Shown here one piece after another: positions 34,344 through 41,995 of a stretch of 41,995 nucleotides of DNA (the stretch's first letter is position 1; every line of letters starts with the position of its first letter). Where the stretch lies: assembly GCA_964638005.1 (NCBI GenBank), contig CAZWXS010000018.1, positions 1 to 41,995 of the forward strand, given 5' to 3'. Origin of the DNA: JAAYYM01 sp964638005 (GTDB lineage Bacteria > Bacillota > Clostridia > Lachnospirales > Lachnospiraceae). The position numbers were made by a program, and so were the translations under genes. Under the pieces are notes generated by a model. It was given only the letters and a program-made list of their open reading frames with translations, did no database searches and was not told the origin of the DNA.

Positions 34344-34616
34344 ATGGCTAAGAAAATCCCCCTGAGACAATGCGTGGGTTGCAACAAAATGGGTAATAAG
34401 AAGGAAATGATACGCGTGATCAAGACTGCGGAGGACGAAATCGTGTTAGATACGACCGGCAAGAAGAACGGTCGGGGTGCTTATGTATGTGCATCACGTG
34501 ATTGTCTGGACAGGGCGCTGAAATGTAAGGGCCTGGAGCGCTCCTTGAAAACGAGTATTCCGGATGCAGTTATTGCAAGCCTGATGAAGGAGTTTGATGC
34601 CGGTGAAGCAGAATAA
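34344..34616 (+). CDS. ylxR: YlxR-family RNA-binding protein
   Basis: 90 residues. The conserved core IPLRQCVGCNKMGNKKEMIRV and the later GRGAYVCASRDCLDRALK are the DUF448/YlxR signature; four cysteines resemble a zinc site. Such proteins affect RNase P activity and transcription in Firmicutes. The gene lies between nusA and the L7Ae gene, its standard place, and overlaps the latter by 14 bases. Confidence 0.94.
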   Translation: MAKKIPLRQCVGCNKMGNKKEMIRVIKTAEDEIVLDTTGKKNGRGAYVCASRDCLDRALKCKGLERSLKTSIPDAVIASLMKEFDAGEAE

Positions 34617-34938
34617 GGTACTACAGATGCTGGGACTCGCAAAGCGTGCGGGAGAAGTGGTAAGCGGAGAATTCATGACAGAGAGGACCATCAAGGACGG
34701 AAAAGCGAAACTGGTTCTTGTGGCGAAGGATGCATCGGATAATACTAGGAAGATGTTTTGCAACATGTGTGGATTCTACAAGGTAACAATCTATGAATAC
34801 AGTAACAAAGAGGAACTCGGGCACGCAATCGGAAACGAAATGAGAGCATCTCTTGCAATCACAAATGAAGGATTTGCGCAGGCAATCCTAAAGCATTTGG
34901 AAGAAACAAATACGGAGGTAACAGAATGGCAAAAATGA
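34603..34938 (+). CDS. L7Ae/L30e-like kink-turn RNA-binding protein (YlxQ type)
   Basis: 111 residues from GTG 34603, chosen because AAGGAG at 34588-34593 is 9 bases away (ATG 34597 would be too close) and because it gives the family's usual KQNKVLQMLGLAKRAGEVVSG beginning. The L7Ae/L30e fold binds kink-turn RNA. It overlaps ylxR at its start and infB at its end by 13 bases, so the three are translationally coupled. Confidence 0.92.
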   Translation: MKQNKVLQMLGLAKRAGEVVSGEFMTERTIKDGKAKLVLVAKDASDNTRKMFCNMCGFYKVTIYEYSNKEELGHAIGNEMRASLAITNEGFAQAILKHLEETNTEVTEWQK

Positions 34939-37900
34939 AAGTACATGAGTTAGCAAAAGAAATAGATAAAACAAGTAAGGAAATCACTGCGGTTTTAGCG
35001 GAGAAGGGAATCGAAGGAAAGTCACCCCAATCCAATCTGGAAGATGAGCAGATCGAGATTGTTAAAAAAGCATTTGGTGTCAAGAAGTCTGCAAAGAAGG
35101 CAGAGGCGGAAGCACCGAAGGCGACGAAGAAGACAGAGACAGCTGTAGAGGGATCAAAGGCAGCAAAGGAAGCAGTCAAGCCTGCAGCCCCGAAGAAAGA
35201 GGCATCTGCGGAACAGGATGCCAAGGAGCCGGAGAAAGCTGCAAAGGAAACCGCAACGAAGGATGCAGCTGCAAAGGAAACTGCGGCACCTGTGAAGAAG
35301 AAAAAGTCCAATATTATCTTCGTCAGCAATCCGCATAATTCCAGAGTGCCGGGCGGACAGCCCCAGCAGAGACAACAGAATTCCATGGGTCAGGGACGAA
35401 CGAATAATCAAAACAGACCGGGGATGAATTCCGGCAGACCTTCTGCAAGCGAAAGAATCACTACTTCCGTAAAACCGGAGCATTCTGTAGGCTATGAGAG
35501 TTTTGGCGTGATCGATAAGCCTGCAGCCGAGCAAAGAACAGGAGCTGATCAAAATAAACGCATTAACAGTCAAAACGAAGAAACTAGTCAAAACAGCAGG
35601 CCGAGTGTACAAGGTAACAACAGTGGTACTAGGTCTTATAGTAATAGCAATAACGGTGCTGGAAGAACTGAAAACCGTCAGGGAAGCCAAGGCGGAGTAA
35701 GACAGGGCGGTTATCAGGGAAATAATTATCAAGGAAACAGACCAAGCGGCGGAAGCAATTATCAGGGAAACAGACCGAGTGGCGGAAGCAATTATCAGGG
35801 TAACAGACCTGCCGGCGGAGGTAATTATCAAGGAAACAGACCTGCAGGCGGAAGTAATTACCAGGGTAACAGACCGGGCGGCGGTGGAAATTATCAAGGT
35901 AACAGACCGGGTGGCGGCGGAAATTACGGCGGCAGACCGAATAACGGTGCATTTGGCAACAGACCCGGACAGGGCGGCGGACGTCCCGCTGCGGGCGGTG
36001 GTTTTGATTCTTCTGCAAAGGTTACGGTCAAGGAGCAGGAGAAGCATCGCGATGAGCAGGAAAAGCGCAGACAGAATCAAGATAAGAAGCGCAAAGACCG
36101 GGTATATACAGATGCAGACGGTTTCAGAGGTGGCAAGCCGGTCAAGGGTGTAAAGCAGCTTGAGAGACCGCAGGAGAAGCAGTTTGTCAAAGAGGAAGAA
36201 AAGATTAAGGTCATTACACTTCCGGAATCATTAACAATCAAAGAATTGGCTGAGAAGATGAAAATGAAGCCGTCGGCAATTGTTAAGAAACTGTTTTTGA
36301 AGGGTACGATTGTTACGGTGAATCAGGAGGTAACGTATGAAGTTGCCGAAGAGATTGCCATGGAATTTGAAGTACTCTGCGAGAAGGAAATCGTAATTGA
36401 TGTTATTGAGGAATTGTTAAAAGAGGATGAAGAAGATACAAGCAAGATGACTCCGAGACCACCGGTTATCTGTGTTATGGGTCACGTTGATCATGGTAAG
36501 ACTTCACTTTTGGATGCAATCAGAAAGACAAATGTAACGGATCGTGAGGCAGGTGGTATCACACAGCATATCGGAGCATATGTCGTGACCATCAATGGTC
36601 AGAAGATCACATTTTTGGATACACCGGGTCATGAAGCATTTACGGCCATGCGTATGCGTGGTGCCAATGCAACGGACATCGCAATTTTGGTCGTTGCTGC
36701 AGATGACGGTGTGATGCCTCAGACGATTGAGGCGATCAATCATGCAAAGGCGGCAGGTATTGAGATCATTGTTGCAGTCAACAAGATTGATAAACCGAGT
36801 GCCAATATCGACAGAGTGAAGCAGGAACTGGCAGAATACGAACTGATTCCGGAAGATTGGGGCGGCAGCACGGTATTTGCTCCGGTATCCGCAAAATCAG
36901 GCGAGGGTATTGAGCAGTTATTAGAGATGATATTACTGACAGCTGATATTCTGGAACTTAAGGCAAATGCCAAGAGACAGGCAAGAGGTCTTGTAATCGA
37001 GGCAGAGCTTGATAAGGGAAGAGGCCCGGTTGCAACAGTTCTTGTACAAAAGGGAACCTTGAAGGTTGGTGACTTTATTGCGGCAGGTTCCTGCCATGGT
37101 AAGGTCAGAGCCATGATTGATGATAAGGGCAGACGCGTCAAGGAGGCGGGACCATCTACTCCGGTAGAGATATTGGGTCTTGGAGATGCACCTGCTGCGG
37201 GGGATATCTTTGTTGCTCCCGAAAATGATAAAGAAGCGAGAAACTTTGCAGCAACCTTTATCTCACAAAATCGTGTAAAGATGCTTGATGATACCAAGGC
37301 TAAGATGCTGTCGTTAGACGATCTGTTTACGCAGATCCAGGCAGGTAATCTGAAGGAGCTGAGCATTATCATCAAGGCCGATGTACAGGGCTCTGTAGAA
37401 GCGGTGAAGGAAAGCTTGCTGAAACTGACAAATGAAGAAGTTGTGGTTAAGGTCATCCATGGTGGCGTAGGTGCAATCAATGAATCGGATGTTATTCTGG
37501 CATCTGCATCCAATGCGATCATCATCGGATTTAATGTCAGACCTGATGCGACCGCCAAGGCAACGGCAGAGACAGAGGGCGTTGATGTCAGACTGTACAA
37601 CGTCATCTATAAGGCAATTGAAGATGTGGAAGCAGCTATGAAGGGCATGCTGGATCCTGTATTTGAGGAGAAAGTACTTGGTCATGCAGAGGTAAGACAG
37701 ATATTTAAGGCATCCGGAATTGGTAATATTGCCGGTTCATATGTGCTGGACGGTATCTTCCAGAGAGGCTGCTCCGTCAGAATTACACGAGAAGGTGAGC
37801 AGATCTTTGAAGGCTCACTTGCATCCCTTAAGAGATTTAAGGATGATGTTAAGGAAGTCAAGACAGGATTTGAGTGCGGTCTGGTATTTGAAGGCTTCAA

Positions 37901-37958
37901 TGACATTCAGGAGCTTGATATGGTAGAAGCATATACTATGGTGGAAGTGCCGAGGTAA
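34926..37958 (+). CDS. infB: Translation initiation factor IF-2
   Basis: 1010 residues. An IF2_N domain at the start (KVHELAKEIDKTSKEITAVLAEKG) precedes an Ala/Lys/Glu-rich segment, an Asn/Gln/Gly-rich disordered part with 11-residue tandem repeats (about 267-335), and a second IF2_N-like domain near 435 (LPESLTIKELAEKMKMKPSAIVKKL). Then come the GTPase with GHVDHGKT near 519, DTPGHEAF and NKID, and the tRNA-binding C2 domain. It guides initiator tRNA to the 30S subunit. Longer than many IF-2 proteins because of the N-terminal disordered part. Confidence 0.97.
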   Translation: MAKMKVHELAKEIDKTSKEITAVLAEKGIEGKSPQSNLEDEQIEIVKKAFGVKKSAKKAEAEAPKATKKTETAVEGSKAAKEAVKPAAPKKEASAEQDAKEPEKAAKETATKDAAAKETAAPVKKKKSNIIFVSNPHNSRVPGGQPQQRQQNSMGQGRTNNQNRPGMNSGRPSASERITTSVKPEHSVGYESFGVIDKPAAEQRTGADQNKRINSQNEETSQNSRPSVQGNNSGTRSYSNSNNGAGRTENRQGSQGGVRQGGYQGNNYQGNRPSGGSNYQGNRPSGGSNYQGNRPAGGGNYQGNRPAGGSNYQGNRPGGGGNYQGNRPGGGGNYGGRPNNGAFGNRPGQGGGRPAAGGGFDSSAKVTVKEQEKHRDEQEKRRQNQDKKRKDRVYTDADGFRGGKPVKGVKQLERPQEKQFVKEEEKIKVITLPESLTIKELAEKMKMKPSAIVKKLFLKGTIVTVNQEVTYEVAEEIAMEFEVLCEKEIVIDVIEELLKEDEEDTSKMTPRPPVICVMGHVDHGKTSLLDAIRKTNVTDREAGGITQHIGAYVVTINGQKITFLDTPGHEAFTAMRMRGANATDIAILVVAADDGVMPQTIEAINHAKAAGIEIIVAVNKIDKPSANIDRVKQELAEYELIPEDWGGSTVFAPVSAKSGEGIEQLLEMILLTADILELKANAKRQARGLVIEAELDKGRGPVATVLVQKGTLKVGDFIAAGSCHGKVRAMIDDKGRRVKEAGPSTPVEILGLGDAPAAGDIFVAPENDKEARNFAATFISQNRVKMLDDTKAKMLSLDDLFTQIQAGNLKELSIIIKADVQGSVEAVKESLLKLTNEEVVVKVIHGGVGAINESDVILASASNAIIIGFNVRPDATAKATAETEGVDVRLYNVIYKAIEDVEAAMKGMLDPVFEEKVLGHAEVRQIFKASGIGNIAGSYVLDGIFQRGCSVRITREGEQIFEGSLASLKRFKDDVKEVKTGFECGLVFEGFNDIQELDMVEAYTMVEVPR
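35724..35921 (+). repeat. Six 33-bp tandem repeats encoding NYQGNRP units in infB
   Basis: Six in-frame units of 11 codons (NYQGNRPSGGS, twice; then the AGGG, AGGS and GGGG variants), followed by a partial unit beginning at 35922. Copies differ mainly at third codon positions and in the last four residues. It lies in the disordered part of IF-2. Confidence 0.9.
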
Positions 37959-37963
37959 ATATA

Positions 37964-38323
37964 ATGAGAAAAAACAGTATCAAAAACACCAGAATCAATG
38001 GTGAAGTACAGAAGGTGCTTGCGGATATTATCCGCAGTGAGATCAAGGATCCGCGTGTCGGTCCGGTGACGTCGGTCACGGCAGTCGAAGTGGCAACTGA
38101 TCTGAAGACCTGCAAGGTCTGGATCAGTGCGCTCGGAGACAGCGATGCGAGACAAGATACGATCGCAGGACTTGAAAATGCAGTGGGTTTTATCAGAAGA
38201 GAGCTTGCGAAGACGTTGAATCTGCGCAACACTCCCGAGATCCACTTCATTCTGGATACTTCGCTTGAATATGGTATCAATATGTCAAAGTTAATTGACG
38301 AAGTGAATAAAGGTGAATCATAA
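37964..38323 (+). CDS. rbfA: Ribosome-binding factor A
   Basis: 119 residues, the normal size. The KH-like pattern NGEVQKVLADIIRSEIKDPRVGPVTSVTAVEVATDLKTCKVWIS and the end LNLRNTPEIHFILDTSLEYG are typical. It helps 30S maturation at the 5' end of 16S rRNA. The stop TAA directly abuts the next start. Confidence 0.96.
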   Translation: MRKNSIKNTRINGEVQKVLADIIRSEIKDPRVGPVTSVTAVEVATDLKTCKVWISALGDSDARQDTIAGLENAVGFIRRELAKTLNLRNTPEIHFILDTSLEYGINMSKLIDEVNKGES

Positions 38324-39283
38324 ATGATAAATTTGAAACAAGAATTGGCAGAGGCAGAGACCATCGCTATTTCAGGACATGTGCGCCCTGATGGCGACTG
38401 TGTCGGTGCCACGACTGCAATGTACCAGTATGTGAAAAAGCTGATACCCGGTGCACAGGTCGACTTATATCTGGAACAACCCTCAGAAGTATTTTCTTTT
38501 CTGAAGGGGTACGAGTATATCAACAGCAAGTATGATAAGGAAATGGTGTATGATGTGTTCATCGCACTGGACTGTGGTGATGAGGACAGGTTGGGAGATG
38601 CGGCAAAGTATTATGAGAGCGCAAGAAAGACTATCTGTGTCGATCATCATATCAGTAATACAGGTTTTGCAGATGTGGACTACATTGTACCGACAGCAAG
38701 TTCGACATGTGAACTGATCTTTGATCTGATGGAGCGGATCAAACTGGATGTGCATATCGCGGAATCCATTTTTTTGGGTATCGTGCATGATACGGGAGTG
38801 TTCCAGTATGAGAGCACTTTACCAAAGACATTCGAAGTGGCCGGTATACTGGCTTCCTTTGATTTTGACAGGAGCGGTATCATTGACAGGACGTTTTATC
38901 AGAAGTCTTATATAGCCAATCAGATCCTTGGACGTGCACTTTTGGAAAGTTTTTTGATTATGGACGGAAAGTGTATTGTCAGCATGGTAGATCGTAAGAC
39001 GATGGAATTCTATGATGCATTACCAAGATCTTTAGAGGGAATCGTGAATCAGCTCCGCATCACAAGAGGTGTGGAATGCGCGATCTTCCTTCATGAAACA
39101 GGTATACAGGAATATAAAGTCAGCATGCGTTCCAACCGTATTGTAGATGTTGCAAAGATTGCGGCGGTATTCGGTGGCGGCGGACATATCAGGGCTGCCG
39201 GCTGTACGATGAACGGAACCTTCCACGATGTCATCAACAACCTGTCCTATTATATAGAAAAGCAGTTGTGCGGGCAGGAGTAG
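38324..39283 (+). CDS. nrnA: DHH/DHHA1 phosphoesterase, NrnA-type oligoribonuclease/pAp phosphatase
   Basis: 319 residues. DHH-domain metal motifs: HVRPDGDCVGATTAM, ALDCGDEDRLG, CVDHHISN and GIVHDTGVF. The DHHA1 domain ends in FGGGGHIRAAG. NrnA enzymes degrade 2-5 nt RNA (nanoRNA) and dephosphorylate pAp, and some act on cyclic dinucleotide products. Position between rbfA and truB is standard for Firmicutes. Confidence 0.92.
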   Translation: MINLKQELAEAETIAISGHVRPDGDCVGATTAMYQYVKKLIPGAQVDLYLEQPSEVFSFLKGYEYINSKYDKEMVYDVFIALDCGDEDRLGDAAKYYESARKTICVDHHISNTGFADVDYIVPTASSTCELIFDLMERIKLDVHIAESIFLGIVHDTGVFQYESTLPKTFEVAGILASFDFDRSGIIDRTFYQKSYIANQILGRALLESFLIMDGKCIVSMVDRKTMEFYDALPRSLEGIVNQLRITRGVECAIFLHETGIQEYKVSMRSNRIVDVAKIAAVFGGGGHIRAAGCTMNGTFHDVINNLSYYIEKQLCGQE

Positions 39284-39304
39284 AGCAACGGAAACGGAGA
39301 AGTG

Positions 39305-40195
39305 ATGGACGGAGTTCTGAATATATACAAGGAAAAAGGATATACTTCTCATGATGTCGTGGCAAAGCTGCGCGGCATTCTGCACCAAAAGAAAATCGGG
39401 CATACAGGCACGCTTGATCCGGATGCGACGGGAGTCCTTCCGGTATGTCTCGGAAAGGCTACAAAGCTCTGCGATCTGTTGACGGATCACAGCAAAACAT
39501 ACAGAGCGGTGCTGTTGCTCGGAGTAACAACGGATACGCAGGATCTTTCAGGTACAGTTTTAGAAAAAGCATCCAATGAAAAGATGGTTGACATAACTGC
39601 GGATACGGTGAAAAATACAATCATGCATTATGTGGGACAGTATCAACAGATTCCGCCCATGTATTCTGCATTGAAAGTCAACGGGAAGAAGCTGTATGAG
39701 TTGGCTCGTGCAGGTATTGAAGTGGAGCGGAAAGCCCGTACAGTAGAAATCGAAGAAATCAAGATATTGGATATGCAGCTTCCGGAGATTACAATGGAGG
39801 TATCGTGTTCCAAGGGCACGTATATCAGAACATTATGTCACGATATAGGGCAGGATCTCGGAGTCGGCGGTGCGATGAAGGAACTGGTCAGGACGCGGGT
39901 GGAGAGATTTGAGATTGAGGAGGCGTTGACGCTGTCAGAGGTCGAAGCTCTGCGGGATGCAGCTGTTCTGGAGCAGCATATCATATCGGTGGAAGACATG
40001 TTTGATTCCTATCCGAAGATCATTGTCGGAGCCTCTATGGACAGATTGATTCAGAACGGAAATCGATTCAGCAGAAACGATGAATATACAGAAGGCACGC
40101 AGGTGCGTGTTTACGATTCACAGGGGCATTTTGCGGGCATTTATATCAGGCAGCAGTCTGATTACCGGCCGGTAAAGATGTTTTTGGGGAGTTGA
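39305..40195 (+). CDS. truB: tRNA pseudouridine(55) synthase
   Basis: 296 residues from ATG 39305 (GTG 39302 is also possible; CGGAG spacing fits the ATG). The catalytic Asp lies in GHTGTLDPDATGVLPVCLGKATK; QIPPMYSALKVNGKKLYELAR and CSKGTYIRTLCHDIG are further signatures. It makes pseudouridine 55 in the T-loop of tRNAs. Five bases separate its stop from ribF. Confidence 0.96.
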   Translation: MDGVLNIYKEKGYTSHDVVAKLRGILHQKKIGHTGTLDPDATGVLPVCLGKATKLCDLLTDHSKTYRAVLLLGVTTDTQDLSGTVLEKASNEKMVDITADTVKNTIMHYVGQYQQIPPMYSALKVNGKKLYELARAGIEVERKARTVEIEEIKILDMQLPEITMEVSCSKGTYIRTLCHDIGQDLGVGGAMKELVRTRVERFEIEEALTLSEVEALRDAAVLEQHIISVEDMFDSYPKIIVGASMDRLIQNGNRFSRNDEYTEGTQVRVYDSQGHFAGIYIRQQSDYRPVKMFLGS

Positions 40196-40199
40196 TGTT

Positions 40200-41135
40200 A
40201 TGATACACATTAAAAATACAACCGAATTTGAAATAGAAGCGGATACTGCGGTGACCATCGGAAAGTTTGACGGAATCCACAGGGGACATGCGAAGATATT
40301 GCAGGAACTGCTTGCCGGAAGAAATAAGGGGATGCAGTGTGCAGTATTTACATTTGATACCCCTCCGACTTCTGTTTTTTTTAGAGAAAATCAAAAGGTA
40401 TTGACAACCAATATTGAAAAAAGAGAATTGTTTCGCCGTATGGGTGTGGATATTTTGGTCGAATTCCCATTTTATGAAAAGACAGCGGCGATTTCGGCGG
40501 AAGCATTTATTGAGGAGATACTGGTCGGCTCCCTGCATGCCAAGGTGATCGTAGCCGGAACAGACTGTCGATTCGGACATAAGGGCGCCGGAAATCTTGC
40601 GTTGCTGGAACAGTATGGTGCCATCTACGGCTATGAAACCGTTGTAGTGGAAAAGGAGTGCTATCAGAACGAAGTCATCAGTTCGTCACGCATCCGTGAA
40701 GAGGTGGAACACGGTTCCATGGTGAGAGTAAATGAAATGCTGATGGAGCCCTATACAATTTACGGAGAGGTTGTACATGGACGGAAACTGGGCAGAACGC
40801 TTGGCATGCCGACTGTCAACCAGATACCGGAATCGAACAAGCTTCTGCCACAGAATGGAGTCTATTTTTCCAAAGTCAATTGCGGTGGTCAGTGGTATGA
40901 CGGGATTACCAACATTGGGTGTAAGCCGACTGTGAGCGGAGAAGAGACCAGAGGCGTAGAAACTTATATTTATGATTTCCACGAAGATGTATATGGCAAC
41001 GCGGTCTGGGTATCTCTTTTAGAGTTTTTGCGACCGGAATACAGATTTGCATCCGTGGAGGATTTGAAGCATCAGATGCAGGATGATATTGTATGCGGAA
41101 GGTCGTGGCATGCTAAATATAGACAAAAAGTTTAG
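40200..41135 (+). CDS. ribF: Bifunctional riboflavin kinase/FAD synthetase
   Basis: 311 residues. The N-terminal FAD synthetase (nucleotidyl transferase) has VTIGKFDGIHRGHAKIL and the ISSSRIREEVEHG segment. The C-terminal flavokinase has GEVVHGRKLGRTLGMPTVNQ, NGVYFS and TNIGCKPT, then ETYIYDF. It makes FMN and FAD from riboflavin. This is the last gene of the operon; rpsO, which often follows, is not in the window. Confidence 0.96.
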   Translation: MIHIKNTTEFEIEADTAVTIGKFDGIHRGHAKILQELLAGRNKGMQCAVFTFDTPPTSVFFRENQKVLTTNIEKRELFRRMGVDILVEFPFYEKTAAISAEAFIEEILVGSLHAKVIVAGTDCRFGHKGAGNLALLEQYGAIYGYETVVVEKECYQNEVISSSRIREEVEHGSMVRVNEMLMEPYTIYGEVVHGRKLGRTLGMPTVNQIPESNKLLPQNGVYFSKVNCGGQWYDGITNIGCKPTVSGEETRGVETYIYDFHEDVYGNAVWVSLLEFLRPEYRFASVEDLKHQMQDDIVCGRSWHAKYRQKV

Positions 41136-41159
41136 AAAAAGAAAAAGTTAAGAAATGCC

Positions 41160-41188
41160 TTGTAAGTTGTCAAAGCATACGTTAAAAT
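41160..41188 (+). promoter_or_regulatory. Putative promoter of the Na+/phosphate cotransporter gene
   Basis: TTGTAA at 41160-41165, 17-base spacer, TAAAAT at 41183-41188, about 50 bases before the ATG. This suggests the gene is transcribed apart from ribF. Confidence 0.5.
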
Positions 41189-41237
41189 GAAATTTGGGTG
41201 TAGGGGATTAATTGGTCACTAAGGAGATAAAATAAGC

Positions 41238-41995
41238 ATGGGTGTTAGTATTGTGTTATCACTGGCAGGTGGATTAGGGCTTTTCCTGTTCGGTATGAAA
41301 ATGATGAGCGAAGGCATCGAAAAGGCAGCCGGTGCAAAACTTAGAAATGTATTAGAATTTTTTACTAAGAATCGTTTCAGCGGTATGATCGTTGGTATCG
41401 TATTTACCGCAGTTGTACAGTCATCTTCGGCATGTACGGTTATGGTAGTCAGTTTTGTGAATTCGGGAATCATGAGTCTGTATCAGGCAGTCGGTGTCAT
41501 CATGGGTGCGAACATTGGTACTACGGTAACATCGCAGCTGGTTTCCTTTAATCTGTCTGAAGCGGCTCCTATATTTGTATTGGCCGGAGTATTGATGGTC
41601 ATGTTTTCAAAACGCCTGAATGTGCAGAAGATCGGTGAGGTTCTGCTCGGCTTCGGCGTTCTTTTTATGGGATTATCCATTATGGCAGGTGCGATGGAGG
41701 GCATCAAGGAGATGCCCACCATAACGACATTGCTTGCTTCTTTGAAAAATCCGTATCTGGCGGTGTTGGTCGGCTTCATCCTGACAGCAATCATTCAGAG
41801 TTCTTCTGTTACTGTCAGCATCGTGTTGCTGATGGCGAATCAAGGTTTGCTCAGTCTGCCGATGTGCTGCTTTATCATTATGGGATGTAATATCGGTTCC
41901 TGCGTAACGGCACTTCTTGCTTCACTTGCGGGTAAGAAAGATGCTAAGAGAGCGGCGTTGATTCATTTCTTATTTAATGTGTTCGGTACAATCAT
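41238..41995 (+). CDS. Na+/phosphate cotransporter (NptA/YjbB-like), 3'-truncated by window end
   Basis: 252 codons are visible from ATG 41238 (AAGGAG upstream). The N-terminal GGLGLFLFGMKMMSEGIEKAAG and the paired QSSSACTVMVV and QSSSVTVSIVLL motifs are the inverted-repeat signature of Na/Pi cotransporters of the SLC34-like family. It would import phosphate with Na+. A C-terminal PhoU-like domain is common in this family but would lie beyond the edge. Confidence 0.92.
   Translation, partial: MGVSIVLSLAGGLGLFLFGMKMMSEGIEKAAGAKLRNVLEFFTKNRFSGMIVGIVFTAVVQSSSACTVMVVSFVNSGIMSLYQAVGVIMGANIGTTVTSQLVSFNLSEAAPIFVLAGVLMVMFSKRLNVQKIGEVLLGFGVLFMGLSIMAGAMEGIKEMPTITTLLASLKNPYLAVLVGFILTAIIQSSSVTVSIVLLMANQGLLSLPMCCFIIMGCNIGSCVTALLASLAGKKDAKRAALIHFLFNVFGTI

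Noticed and set aside
35724..35921. Regular repeats resembling a CRISPR array
   Set aside because: The 33-bp units are contiguous, have no spacers, and encode an in-frame amino acid repeat within infB.
35154..36080. 308-residue minus-strand ORF opposite infB
   Set aside because: Its repetitive hydrophobic sequence is produced by the IF-2 tandem repeats read backwards; there is no independent support.

Overview
The window looks like chromosome of a low-to-mid GC Gram-positive anaerobe of the class Clostridia, most likely a Lachnospiraceae. The basis is the Gram-positive PolC replicase, the order rimP-nusA-ylxR-L7Ae-infB-rbfA-nrnA-truB-ribF, the order pyrH-frr-uppS-cdsA-dxr-rseP-ispG-polC, strong AGGAGG-type ribosome binding sites, and oxygen-sensitive radical SAM enzymes. 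This is an inference from gene content, not a database match.

Region 1 (about 1-6420) is the accessory part and the most unusual. Three paralogous radical SAM/SPASM proteins are followed by an E. coli-type YcaO ATP-dependent enzyme and a small class I methyltransferase. All are on the plus strand, and every start overlaps the preceding stop. This looks like a peptide-modification (RiPP-like) operon. No convincing precursor peptide, transporter or dedicated peptidase is visible, and the left edge may cut the locus. The first radical SAM gene is broken at its 5' end by what look like small indels, so its first cluster-binding cysteine is not in frame.

Region 2 (about 6420-14104) is a mixed set of small genes. 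It holds a CPBP-family membrane protein split by a T7 homopolymer frameshift, and a drug/metabolite transporter that is an internal tandem duplication. It also holds a biotin-protein ligase without a DNA-binding domain, a zinc-ribbon protein, a DUF2085 membrane protein and a ZIP metal transporter. A minus-strand MATE exporter is divergent from a STAS anti-sigma-factor antagonist, and an intact CPBP protease follows.

Region 3 (14149-30808) runs from a polysaccharide deacetylase and a bactofilin into nucleotide, ribosome-recycling, isoprenoid and envelope genes: pyrH, frr, uppS, cdsA, dxr, rseP, ispG and polC. A two-gene unit sits between rseP and ispG, with its own promoter embedded in a long AT-rich hairpin. 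It encodes a transmembrane Ser/Thr kinase and a secreted protein with five roughly 100-residue Ig-like repeats.

Region 4 (30864-32600) is a small accessory interval: a minus-strand DUF3267 membrane protein with an HExxH motif, tRNA-Glu(CTC), about 340 bp of possible remnant sequence and a short coiled-coil protein.

Region 5 (32636-41135) is the transcription/translation operon rimP to ribF, with an IF2 carrying an 11-residue tandem repeat in its disordered N-terminal part. The window ends inside a Na+/phosphate cotransporter gene.
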